Shown: piece by piece, positions 47,698-59,700 of the stretch
How the letters are laid out: every line of letters starts with the position of its first letter
Position numbering within the stretch: position 1 is the first letter of the stretch
Source: Micropterix aruncella
Lineage: Eukaryota; Arthropoda; Insecta; Lepidoptera; Micropterigidae
Direction of reading: 5' to 3'
DNA length: 64,000 bases
NCBI GenBank assembly: GCA_944548615.1
Contig: OX155965.1
Span: 24,046,946 to 24,110,945 of the forward strand
Notes under the pieces: model-generated
Databases searched by the model: none
Seen by the model: only the letters and a program-made list of their open reading frames with translations
What the model was told of the DNA's origin: nothing
Position numbers and translations under genes: made by a program

Positions 47698-49509
47698 TTT
47701 TTGTAGCGTTTAATTTATTTTATATTTGATTCCACCAGTTGGGTCGCCATTTTGTAGCGAATTTTAGAGAATTGATTTTTTAATTTATTAATTTTTAATT
47801 TAATTTGTACGATGACAATATCTCGCAATGATCATGATTGGCCACACTTTGGGCAAGCCATTTTGTAGCGATATTTTTTAATATATTTATTAATATTATT
47901 AATATTAATATTAATATATTTATTAATGTTATTAACACTAATATTAATCAATATTATTCAATAATAATAATATTTAGCAATATTCGTTACTTAAACGTGC
48001 GCGACGTATCATCAGCGATAAGCGCTTGATGAAGAAGATTGAACGGAGAAGTGACTAGAAAGAAGAGGATGATGCTAATATATGTATAAAGATATTCAAA
48101 GTATGCAGAGAATAGAGATTTTAATTCAATAGCCCTGTTTCCTCTTGTACGTGCTCCTTCATATATGAAATTCTCCTGTCCTGACTAAAATGTATTCTCC
48201 AAAAGAAGAACAAGAATAATAATGAGTATTCTATGTGTCTAGACCAATTTGTTAGATCCTTATGCACTTGGTTTTAGATAGTTTGAATCAATTTGAGGTT
48301 TATAAGTTAAGATCGGCTTGTGACCTACACTTTTAAGATCTCGTCTCGATGAGAAATATTGATTTTTTGATGTTCTATGACACAATTCCTTTCTAGTGGA
48401 TTATCAAAGGTGTTCTATAGTTAGATACTTCCAGATCAATGTATGCTAATAGTCTTAAGTCACTTTCTCAATATCGATTGACGATTGCTCCAATCAGCTG
48501 GGATTTTTTTATAATGTCCTTATAAGTACGCTGTTGATCATTACTGAATATCGGACTTTGTTTGATTTGTCGCTGCACTATTTATCACACTGACGGATGC
48601 TACAGTCTTCTGTCAGTGCGTCGTGAACTCAGGAGTTATTTTTCTTATATATTTATTGGATTACGAGATAAATTTATACTAAGGCGCCAATCTCGCGTAT
48701 CCCTTTACTGCGTTCGTTCATCCGTTAGTGCTGCATCTGATCTATCGAATCAATTTCTACTTATGATTTAGCTCAGTCTATTTGTATTCTCAGGTATGGT
48801 ATTCTTTTGATTAAAAAATATGAACACTTTTTCCGGCAAAATATTCGATATATTGTAAAATAAAATTTTTAGTTTATACAATTCATTACATATATTATGG
48901 CTCTCTTTGTAGCTTTGCATTAAATAACAATAACATGATAATATGACAATACGCAATATAGCACAAAAAAAACAACTTATCATATCCTAAATTAATTGGT
49001 ATGTAGAGTGAATTACGACATACATATATACATTTTTTCTTAGTTTATCGCTACGCTGGTTCACGGACTTTGTCTCACGTGAAACCAGGCAGTTTCAAGT
49101 ATCTCAATCAATGAGGCTTCGTCTTTTATTGACGGCCTGCAGTCCCAATCAAGTACTGGCCTTATAAAAAAAGGTTCACGCTAACAATGTAGTAGCGGCA
49201 GTACGAAAAGCAGATGGTATTGGCTTTCTATTTCAATTATAGCGCGAAACAGTCTAAGACGCATTTGTTATTCATACTTATAACACATACATATTTGCTT
49301 AAAATATTAAAAAAAACTATCAACAATAACAAGTTTTATAGTATGGCCAGCTTCGGCAGTTATAACGCACGGATATACTGCAATTATAATAATTTGAACA
49401 ATCTTACTTGTATTAAGCAGCCATCCAATCCAATATCACATACCTTACACTAATTTAACACCTTTATACACTTCTTAATAACTAACACATAACAACAACA
49501 AACTGTTTT

Positions 49510-49746
49510 TTAAATTTTGACAGCTGCATCGTAGGGATGTCGGCCGTCTCGTACGATTGTTTTCGCCCCGTTCTGTTGAAAGATGTAATTGATTTGAAGT
49601 TGTCTTTGTGATTCGAAATCTATTGCGAATGTCTGTCTTGGTTCATTTATATGATCTCCTCGTGAATGTTTATTTAAAAAGAATATTTTTAATTTTTCTT
49701 CTATCTTGCTACTATTTGATTCTGCATGCTTATGTTTTCCCGCCAA
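49510..49746 (-). CDS. Small open frame inside the LTR (78 codons), function unknown
   Basis: It lies on the same strand as gag and encodes a basic, Asn/Gln-containing peptide (EEKLKIFFLNKHSRGDHINE, then INYIFQQNGAKTIVRDGRH). It overlaps the first E2F-like repeat. The same frame exists in the 5' LTR at 58827-58591. LTR coding frames are rare and this may be chance; no homologue is recognised. Confidence 0.2.
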   Translation of the reverse strand: MAGKHKHAESNSSKIEEKLKIFFLNKHSRGDHINEPRQTFAIDFESQRQLQINYIFQQNGAKTIVRDGRHPYDAAVKI

Positions 49747-49975
49747 AATTTGATGTACGTGGCGTCTATATAAATGTGTTTTTTTACTGTTATTAAGTCG
49801 ATCTTTCGTCGAATCTTAGCACTGGTTAATATTGTTGCTTTCCCGCCAAATAATTGATGTACGTGGCGTCGCTTATAAAGGGTTTTTTTACTGTTTTTAC
49901 GTCGATTTCTCGTCGAATTTTAGCACTGTTTAATTTTGTTGGCTTTCCCGCCAAATATTTGATGTACCGCTTCTA
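49735..49975. promoter_or_regulatory. Tandem repeats carrying E2F-like boxes in the LTR
   Basis: tttcccgccaaa or a one-base variant occurs at ~49736, 49840 and 49945, each followed ~10 bp later by gatgtacgtggcg or its remnant and ~60 bp later by gtcgaa(t)ttagcactg. A fourth box (cttcccgccaaat) is at ~50758. TTTSSCGC is the established E2F/DP consensus. The same set lies in the other LTR at +9081. Function is inferred. Confidence 0.5.
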
Positions 49976-51813
49976 ATAAAATAAATACGTTTTAAAAAAC
50001 TTCACTTAGATTCTACATGATTTTTATGGGAATGTGGACAGCATTTCTGCCCACATTCCCTCGTTTTAACTTGAACTTTTACATTTTCCGGCACTTTTTC
50101 GACGTTTGGGTGACGAGGTTATTACGCGGTGGATCTCCTGGTAAACTGAATTGATTTTGGCATCGCCCACCGCCTTTTTATACCCTTCAAAATACGGCAA
50201 TTTCTCCATTTTTAGATGTGCTTTTCACCCCCTTCCTATGCAAAATAACGCGGCCATCATGCTTTTTCTGTCTGGTTACCAACTATCGTTTTTCCGCATT
50301 GGGGTTCCGTACCATTTCGTGCACATCGAGCTATTTTTGCACTCTTATTTCTTTAATTCACTCATTTGAGCTGATTTCCTTATTTTTCCCTTATAATCTG
50401 TATCCCCAGCATCTAATTTCTGCATATATATTAATTTTATGTTGCCTCCTCGCGGCGCTATGAGCTTCCAAAGGTACGTGTATATTTTTCCAAAAAGTAT
50501 GTCTATTTCATTAACTATTACGGCTATTATTATTCATTTTTTTTCTACTATAATCCTATATGGTTTTTATAAAAAGTTATTCGGCGTTAGTAGGTTTTTC
50601 AGTGACCCATTTTGAAAACAATTCTTTACATCGAAATTACTCATCCGTTTCCTTTAAAAATATGTCACCTATGACCTTTTTAACTGGCTTCTTCGTTCTG
50701 TATACTCTAATATTTGTATTATCGTCGGTTTTTTTAGATATGGCTTTCCCTCCAAAACTTCCCGCCAAATATGCATATGACGCTCCTTGAGACGCTCGTC
50801 TGTTTTTTGTTAGTGGTCCACCTTAAAATTTCCTTTATTTCTGAACTACAGCGCCTCTAGTGATAAAAATTTGTACGATATTCCGACTCTATTTGATGTC
50901 AAAACATGGCAACACTTTCTTGCCGTGGTTAATTCGGATTTATTTTTCCGTCAAATCGTCATTTATTCAGTTTCAAACATTAGATTCTCCCTGTAAACTA
51001 TCGTACAGAATATATGCTCTGCCTCATAAAATAGCTTATTTCATTGGCTTTATTCTAGTAGGTCTATCTACTGTGTGTTCTATCTATATCGGCTGTAATT
51101 AGCATTATCGTCTATAGTGGCGATTTTTCTTGTTAAAAGTACGACAATTTAATCATACATTGAACTGTCACTTCGAGGTCGGCTGCGAATTCGTTCCCGG
51201 CGATATTTAAATCTATTGCTAACTATTTATTCTGTTTTCAGATTCTACTTTCGTTTCAGAGGATAGTGCTTATTCTATACTACGTCTATAGTGCGTGTCG
51301 TCGCTGAAATCTTTCTAATTATCCTGTGTTTCTATCATGCATCTTTTGAAGACCCATTTTTGTATGTGATTTCGGCGTTTCTTTAATCATCGATTTTTCC
51401 TTTATTTTTCTCTAAAGCCTATTTAGTTTTATTTTATTTAGTGGTTTATTGCTACTACGCTTCATTTTTAACGAATATATAAACGTTTCATTGTTTTATT
51501 GAGTTTTAATCTTATTTTAATATATTTTTGTCTTCCCTGTCAACGTCGGTACAATTTATTTTACAGTTTATCTACTTATCGACTGGTAACATTTCTCGCG
51601 TATGCCGCTAGATGTCGCTACACGTTTTGAAATTGATTTAAATTTTGGGATCATGAATGAATCGACTAATTACTACTTTTACGCTTTGAAGACCATTCAC
51701 CTTGCCTTCCCGTTGCTGCGTATAGATGGCAATAGGTGTACTTACTTGGCATGGTTTGGTTTAGATATTAAGTATTCTATTTGACAGGAGGCGTTCGATT
51801 TTATATCATTACA

Positions 51814-51830
51814 ATACCCCCTCCCCAGAT
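51814..51830 (-). promoter_or_regulatory. Polypurine tract before the 3' LTR
   Basis: On the - strand the sequence tctggggagggggtat directly precedes the TGTAATG start of the 3' LTR, as required for second-strand priming. Confidence 0.8.
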
Positions 51831-54714
51831 CGTTGCTCGCCCTCGAGGAACCACGTGACTTCATCATACGTGTAGTCAACCAGTTCTTACTTTAGCTCTT
51901 GGGTTATAAAAATATTTTGTTATCGCTTCATGTCGCTCTCTTATTATTTCTTATCTCCCATTTTGAACTATATTATTTTATTTGATATTATGTCTATTGA
52001 TGTGTCATCATATTTATAAATCCCCCTTATATTATCCTCATTATATTTATTTAGATTATGTATTCATTCTTTTTTATTTTATTACATCTCCTCCTTCAGG
52101 TTATATCCTATATTTATCTCCAGCTTTCATCATATTATGTTATACTTTAAATTCAACGCATCGTATTATACTTTGAGTTCATCATATTATATTATTTTTG
52201 AGTTCGTTATGTTATGTTCTGTGGTATAATTGATCTACTTGTATTCAATAACATTCTAATTTGATTATTTTTAGAGCAACTACTGCTTTATTCCCTTAAA
52301 AAAAATTATAAATTCTCAGTATCATATATTAATAATATTGATATATGTATGATAATAATCCAACTTTCAATCTCTCTCTTTCACTTCAATGTGCACCTGC
52401 TCAACAGAATTACTTCCGAGTCCTCGATCACATCTCCGCCTACTTGTTTCATCTCTCTCGCTATATTATCAATAATATAGTTATATATAAATACTACTTC
52501 CTTCCGTTGAAAAGTCTAAATTAATTTCATTTCTTTCTCCGAATCACGCGTGCGCTAACCGATGAATTTTTAAATCCTTACACGGGCGTCACCTGAAACT
52601 TTATTCTGTCTAACTCACTAACTATGTTGAATATGCGAATGCCATGGCGAGTCTCTTGGGTACTATAATTAAATATTCGCCCTAGGCCACTGACCTGAGT
52701 ACTCGACCTTGACGTACAAACCAAAGTTCGTACCTAAGCATGGGATATATCATATTTAAAAAAATATTATAACTGGTATGAATTTTCACGCCGAACTTAC
52801 ACCGTCTGTATAGCTAAATTATGGTTAATCTAACGTATGTATACTAAACTGGACTATTGCTGTGCATTTATTGATATCAGATTTTTTTATGTTGAAGCTA
52901 CTTCTCATGTAATAAGTCAGAATCCGGGATGTTCTCTTATCCTTTTCAGTCCCCTATCTTTCATCCATTCCCTTTCATGGGTACTCTTCATACATCTCTT
53001 CATACTAAAATTACAACCCGTCATCGTCTCCATCTCATGTTAGATATTTTTAAAGTTAAAATTGCGTCTTCATACTTCGCCTCATTCTTTTGGAACGTTA
53101 CTGTATATCTCCTCCAATATTTAAACTAATTTAGAAACTTCTATATATTTATTTCAACTTCTCAACTTAATATTATAGATAATAATTATTATATCTCCTA
53201 TCTTCCAAAACCCCCGTCCCAATCTACACGAGCTCGTGAGAGGACCCATATCAGCCTATAATCGAATATTATCTCCTTATCTAGCAGCCCTGGGGAAAAT
53301 GCCAACGCACTCAACTCGTTGCATTATTTTGGAACCCTGCGCTTCGGATTATTGGACGAACCTATTTAAACCGTCGCCAGGCATTCCGGAGCGTCATGAA
53401 TCACTCCTATTATAAACTCCTAACAAAAAAACATCCGTCCTAGCCCTGCAGTCCTATGGCTTGTTCGCCGACATGTCAGTCTTCAGACCCACCGAAAAAT
53501 CATCATTATCAACCCAAGATCATTTACTGCCACATCGTTGTTATCTTTATATATCGTTATCCTCCCTACAAATCGATAACCGTACGTATGTTATATGACA
53601 TACGTATCTATATTATGGTATAAGGTTTAGCTCCCTAATACTTTTATTAAACATATATTTGTTATCCTCCATATACATCGATAACCGGACATGTACTATA
53701 TGGCACACGTTATTATATTTTTATCATAATATTTGTCTCTATTATATTTCCATATTTAACTACTCTAAAATATCTTGATAACAAAAAAAATATATTTATA
53801 TCTTGTCGCGGGTTTATACCACACAAGACTTCATTATTATAAAATTTTACCACAGAACATATTTTCATCCTCATTATTTTACGGTATATAATCAACGTTA
53901 TTCCGTATATGGTTATTTATTATTATTATATTATTAAAATACCCTTTAGGTTTAACTATTATTGTCGTTAACCTCCGGTGTCGTTGACTTCGACTACGTG
54001 ATGTCTATCTTTAATTTATTTATTTATATATTTATTATTATTTATATTATAATATTTTAATTTTTTCTCTAATGATATTTTGATTAGCGGATGTTGCCAA
54101 CTCCCTCTGTCATATAGTATATGTATGTATATATATATATATATATATATTTATATACATACATATATATTTAATTATGTGTAACTACTTTAAACTAATT
54201 ATCTTCTTGTCCTATGAAATGTCAACGACTTGCTTAAAAGCAATTTTTTTTATGACGACTCAAAAAGTTAAAACGTTTCAGTACAGTGTAAGTAAGGTTT
54301 GGGGAAAATGGAGTTGGTAGTTAAGGAATGTGAGTAGGATTGGTGGTTGAGGATTATGAATAGGATGCGGGTCAGGATGGAATGAATATTGTTACAAGGT
54401 ACTGATAGGTAGTAATTAAATGGTATGTTTACTATAATATAATTCATTGACTATTCATATAATACAAGCAAACTACTTATGGTTATGTCCCTTAAAGAAC
54501 ATCATAATAAATTATTAATCGTCAGTCACTATTAGTAACGCTGAATAAAAATAGGCATTTTAAAATATATTTTAACTAAAGGTTGCGTATCTCTGCTCTA
54601 TAATAATAATGACATTATCTTTGCACTCTATGTATATATAATAACTTGTAAGTTTTAACACCGTCCGCTAACCTTCATTAAATCTTTGATATGACCTTCC
54701 TAACGGAGTGCCTT
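51831..54714 (-). other. Non-coding internal region where pol would be expected
   Basis: These 2.9 kb of very AT-rich DNA have no recognisable pol motif on either strand; I looked for the RT YxDD box, the integrase HHCC and DDE blocks and the protease D[ST]G. An imperfect direct repeat around taccgttatcctcc and catcgataaccg occurs near 53540-53600 and 53650-53720. A (TA)n tract lies near 54128-54150. The + strand frames here are Phe/Ile/Leu-rich artefacts of base composition. Confidence 0.6.
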
Positions 54715-56001
54715 CTATTCGTTTCCCGAATTCTCCTGACGAGAGACTGATCTCACTACTGAATCTTGATCGTTCCTTACATCTCCCGACGTTCTATTTA
54801 TATTATTTATATTTGATATCCCCTTATTATTATTGCATCGGGCGCATTCAAATTTTGTCACGCCCTCCGCACGACACCCGAAACAGATTTTACCCCTTAT
54901 TTGCCGGCATGTGGTGAAGTGATGACCTACTTCCTCACATTTCAAACATCTTATTTCGTTCACAATTCTACTCTGTCCGGAGAAGTTATATCCCCCGCGC
55001 CCACGATTCATGTTTCCGCGCCCTCTACCTGATGTTTGGAATCTATTATTGTTAAACGGCATATCATTTGTATTGCGCTGGTCATTCCTAGGAAAGTCAT
55101 TATAGCGCTTATTTTGATTATAGTTATTCTTTTCTATAACCGTCGCGACCATCGGTTTCTTATAATTTCCGCGATATACTTCTTTAATTGGGTTAGCTTC
55201 CTCTTTATTTATGTATTGCTCAAAGTTTTTCGCATACTTTACGAGCTCTTCGACAGTAGTCAGAATTTGTGCGCCTAATATGGGCTTATAACGATCGGCA
55301 ACATTTATTTTTAGTATTTCTAATAAAATTGTATCTTTTATTGGTTCACGCAATAGTGCGTTGAAACCTCTAACCTCGGTCATATACTCTTCTATGCTCT
55401 GTTGGGGCTTTTGTTTTAGATTTCTTATGTGACTATCCATTTTAATTTGGTAATTCAAAGCTTCAAAACGCTCGATTAACTTCTTCTTTAACTCGGACCA
55501 TGTCAACTGATCGGTTCTCATTGAACGAAACCATTTCAATGCGGGTCCAGTTAATAATTCGGTAAATGATTCTACTAATGTATTTCCGCTAACGCGTCGA
55601 GACCTCAATCTATCCTCGCACGTCTCAATGAAATCCAATACTGATCCTTCTCCGGTAAACTTAATTCCCCAACGAAACACATCATTTATATTTCCCGCAG
55701 TTGGTGGCACATATGCACCTTCCTGCTTTATTATTTTATTTGTATTATTTTCATTTAAAGCGATATTATTATTATTTATCGTTGCCTCCTTCAACTGTTC
55801 TTCTAAATTTTTTATTATATTAGCCATATTCTCTCTTTCCTTATCTATGAAAGCCTGATCAGCTGCTTGCTCTGTTAATCTATTATACTCATATAAGGAA
55901 TTATGCGGACTAACATCTCTATCGAACATGCTCCTAATACGGCCCTGCTCAATATCTAATGCTAGTCGACGTCTTTTTGACGTTGATGCGGTATACGACA
56001 T
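54715..56001 (-). CDS. Gag polyprotein of the LTR element
   Basis: The 428 residues are intact. The N-terminal region is charged and predicted coiled coil (about 40-75, ERENMANIIKNLEEQLKEAT). The retrotransposon gag/capsid domain follows (about 105-260): FRWGIKFTGEGSVLDFIETC, ELLTGPALKWFRSMRTDQLT, WSELKKKLIERFE and QSIEEYMTEVRGFN. A basic RG-rich segment comes next (GRGRGNMNRGRGGYNF, ~325-345). Then a CCHC zinc knuckle, CLKCEEVGHHFTTC (~355-368), and a second, modified Cys cluster, CFGCRAEGVTKFECARC. This is the usual order for Ty3/Gypsy Gag: capsid assembly followed by RNA binding. The clean frame, despite the absence of pol, implies recent or selected activity. The ATG at 56001 is the first in frame. 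Confidence 0.93.
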   Translation of the reverse strand: MSYTASTSKRRRLALDIEQGRIRSMFDRDVSPHNSLYEYNRLTEQAADQAFIDKERENMANIIKNLEEQLKEATINNNNIALNENNTNKIIKQEGAYVPPTAGNINDVFRWGIKFTGEGSVLDFIETCEDRLRSRRVSGNTLVESFTELLTGPALKWFRSMRTDQLTWSELKKKLIERFEALNYQIKMDSHIRNLKQKPQQSIEEYMTEVRGFNALLREPIKDTILLEILKINVADRYKPILGAQILTTVEELVKYAKNFEQYINKEEANPIKEVYRGNYKKPMVATVIEKNNYNQNKRYNDFPRNDQRNTNDMPFNNNRFQTSGRGRGNMNRGRGGYNFSGQSRIVNEIRCLKCEEVGHHFTTCRQIRGKICFGCRAEGVTKFECARCNNNKGISNINNINRTSGDVRNDQDSVVRSVSRQENSGNE

Positions 56002-56650
56002 TATTTATATTATTATTATTTTTCTATTTTGGAAATCTTTTTATTTATTATTATAATATTTTATATTTATTTTGCAATTCACGAGATGATATTATAACAA
56101 TTTATGCAGACAAGACAGAACATTTATAAAGAAGATTAATAATTATGATTCGCATAAAAATATTAATTCGCACTTTCGCAGAACGGGGTTTACTATTATA
56201 TCTTATAATCTTATATATCTTATAATCCACCTCCGATATAACTCACTTGCTAATATTGCAAATATTTAACAAGATAACATCAAAACATTCAAGATGATCT
56301 GTGCGATGTTATCACCGTAACACAGAAAAACAATATTATAGTATTTGCTAGATAGTAATTACAACTTAACATTTATCATATATGTGGTGCGACCTTATTG
56401 TCAACACTCAAAAAACAAACAAGCAAACAATAAAATATTCGCGAGTGAAATTTCAAATTCCTCGCCAAAACTCACAAAAAGAACCAATATATACATGTAT
56501 TAACATCCAATGATATTATCATCCAATGATAGTATCTATATATTTATTAGCCTCACCGATGAACGAACGATATTTATTCAAAAGTATTAATTATTACTAT
56601 GTTTATGTTCTACTAAGTAGTTCCCGTTCACTTTAAAATGTTTTAATCAG

Positions 56651-56680
56651 GCCCCACGTTGGGCCGGCATTTTGTAAGCG
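56651..56680 (-). repeat. PBS-like duplicate in the 5' leader
   Basis: gccccacgttgggccggcat followed by tttgtaagcg repeats the layout of the real PBS/LTR junction 110 bp away. It is one of four related units (see 56757, 56811 and 56921). Confidence 0.7.
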
Positions 56681-56756
56681 TATTTATTTTTTTACTTATT
56701 TATTTAATTTTATTATTTGTTTGTAATTTATTTTTAATTTATATATTATTTTGTGT

Positions 56757-56789
56757 GGCCCCACTAGTTGGGTTGCCAATTTTGTAGCG
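56757..56789 (-). promoter_or_regulatory. Primer binding site and LTR junction
   Basis: On the - strand the 5' LTR ends CGCTACA; after AAAT comes TGGCAACCCAACTAGTGGGG (56778-56759), beginning TGG as expected for pairing with a tRNA 3'-CCA end. I did not identify the tRNA. Confidence 0.7.
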
Positions 56790-59700
56790 TTTAATTTATT
56801 TTATATTTGATTCCACCAGTTGGGTCGCCATTTTGTAGCGAATTTTAGAGAATTGATTTTTTAATTTATTAATTTTTAATTTAATTTGTACGATGACAAT
56901 ATCTCGCAATGATCATGATTGGCCACACTTTGGGCAAGCCATTTTGTAGCGATATTTTTTAATATATTTATTAATATTATTAATATTAATATTAATATAT
57001 TTATTAATGTTATTAACACTAATATTAATCAATATTATTCAATAATAATAATATTTAGCAATATTCGTTACTTAAACGTGCGCGACGTATCATCAGCGAT
57101 AAGCGCTTGATGAAGAAGATTGAACGGAGAAGTGACTAGAAAGAAGAGGATGATGCTAATATATGTATAAAGATATTCAAAGTATGCAGAGAATAGAGAT
57201 TTTAATTCAATAGCCCTGTTTCCTCTTGTACGTGCTCCTTCATATATGAAATTCTCCTGTCCTGACTAAAATGTATTCTCCAAAAGAAGAACAAGAATAA
57301 TAATGAGTATTCTATGTGTCTAGACCAATTTGTTAGATCCTTATGCACTTGGTTTTAGATAGTTTGAATCAATTTGAGGTTTATAAGTTAAGATCGGCTT
57401 GTGACCTACACTTTTAAGATCTCGTCTCGATGAGAAATATTGATTTTTTGATGTTCTATGACACAATTCCTTTCTAGTGGATTATCAAAGGTGTTCTATA
57501 GTTAGATACTTCCAGATCAATGTATGCTAATAGTCTTAAGTCACTTTCTCAATATCGATTGACGATTGCTCCAATCAGCTGGGATTTTTTTATAATGTCC
57601 TTATAAGTACGCTGTTGATCATTACTGAATATCGGACTTTGTTTGATTTGTCGCTGCACTATTTATCACACTGACGGATGCTACAGTCTTCTGTCAGTGC
57701 GTCGTGAACTCAGGAGTTATTTTTCTTATATATTTATTGGATTACGAGATAAATTTATACTAAGGCGCCAATCTCGCGTATCCCTTTACTGCGTTCGTTC
57801 ATCCGTTAGTGCTGCATCTGATCTATCGAATCAATTTCTACTTATGATTTAGCTCAGTCTATTTGTATTCTCAGGTATGGTATTCTTTTGATTAAAAAAT
57901 ATGAACACTTTTTCCGGCAAAATATTCGATATATTGTAAAATAAAATTTTTAGTTTATACAATTCATTACATATATTATGGCTCTCTTTGTAGCTTTGCA
58001 TTAAATAACAATAACATGATAATATGACAATACGCAATATAGCACAAAAAAAACAACTTATCATATCCTAAATTAATTGGTATGTAGAGTGAATTACGAC
58101 ATACATATATACATTTTTTCTTAGTTTATCGCTACGCTGGTTCACGGACTTTGTCTCACGTGAAACCAGGCAGTTTCAAGTATCTCAATCAATGAGGCTT
58201 CGTCTTTTATTGACGGCCTGCAGTCCCAATCAAGTACTGGCCTTATAAAAAAAGGTTCACGCTAACAATGTAGTAGCGGCAGTACGAAAAGCAGATGGTA
58301 TTGGCTTTCTATTTCAATTATAGCGCGAAACAGTCTAAGACGCATTTGTTATTCATACTTATAACACATACATATTTGCTTAAAATATTAAAAAAAACTA
58401 TCAACAATAACAAGTTTTATAGTATGGCCAGCTTCGGCAGTTATAACGCACGGATATACTGCAATTATAATAATTTGAACAATCTTACTTGTATTAAGCA
58501 GCCATCCAATCCAATATCACATACCTTACACTAATTTAACACCTTTATACACTTCTTAATAACTAACACATAACAACAACAAACTGTTTTTTAAATTTTG
58601 ACAGCTGCATCGTAGGGATGTCGGCCGTCTCGTACGATTGTTTTCGCCCCGTTCTGTTGAAAGATGTAATTGATTTGAAGTTGTCTTTGTGATTCGAAAT
58701 CTATTGCGAATGTCTGTCTTGGTTCATTTATATGATCTCCTCGTGAATGTTTATTTAAAAAGAATATTTTTAATTTTTCTTCTATCTTGCTACTATTTGA
58801 TTCTGCATGCTTATGTTTTCCCGCCAAAATTTGATGTACGTGGCGTCTATATAAATGTGTTTTTTTACTGTTATTAAGTCGATCTTTCGTCGAATCTTAG
58901 CACTGGTTAATATTGTTGCTTTCCCGCCAAATAATTGATGTACGTGGCGTCGCTTATAAAGGGTTTTTTTACTGTTTTTACGTCGATTTCTCGTCGAATT
59001 TTAGCACTGTTTAATTTTGTTGGCTTTCCCGCCAAATATTTGATGTACCGCTTCTAATAAAATAAATACGTTTTAAAAAACTTCACTTAGATTCTACATG
59101 ATTTTTATGGGAATGTGGACAGCATTTCTGCCCACATTCCCTCGTTTTAACTTGAACTTTTACATTTTCCGGCACTTTTTCGACGTTTGGGTGACGAGGT
59201 TATTACGCGGTGGATCTCCTGGTAAACTGAATTGATTTTGGCATCGCCCACCGCCTTTTTATACCCTTCAAAATACGGCAATTTCTCCATTTTTAGATGT
59301 GCTTTTCACCCCCTTCCTATGCAAAATAACGCGGCCATCATGCTTTTTCTGTCTGGTTACCAACTATCGTTTTTCCGCATTGGGGTTCCGTACCATTTCG
59401 TGCACATCGAGCTATTTTTGCACTCTTATTTCTTTAATTCACTCATTTGAGCTGATTTCCTTATTTTTCCCTTATAATCTGTATCCCCAGCATCTAATTT
59501 CTGCATATATATTAATTTTATGTTGCCTCCTCGCGGCGCTATGAGCTTCCAAAGGTACGTGTATATTTTTCCAAAAAGTATGTCTATTTCATTAACTATT
59601 ACGGCTATTATTATTCATTTTTTTTCTACTATAATCCTATATGGTTTTTATAAAAAGTTATTCGGCGTTAGTAGGTTTTTCAGTGACCCATTTTGAAAAC

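Larger units (their letters stand above)
47702..51813 (-). repeat. 3' LTR of the gag-only element
   Basis: This 4112-bp copy matches 56783-60894 at a constant offset of 9081, with no length difference; every line I compared by eye agreed. The LTR is unusually long for Ty3/Gypsy elements. It contains three ~104-bp tandem units (49739, 49842, 49947) each carrying CCCGCCAAA, a fourth such box at 50759, and on the transcribed strand a 78-codon frame (49746-49510) beginning MAGKHKHAESNSSKIEEKLK that I cannot assign. Confidence 0.93.

Noticed and set aside
50151..51102. Plus-strand hydrophobic frames in the LTRs (for example 50151-50463, 50560-50790)
   Set aside because: They are antisense to the element, Phe/Leu/Ser-rich from T-rich composition, and duplicated only because the LTRs are identical.
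52837..53129. Plus-strand frames between gag and the 3' LTR as possible pol
   Set aside because: They are on the wrong strand relative to gag, with no RT, RNase H, protease or integrase motif.
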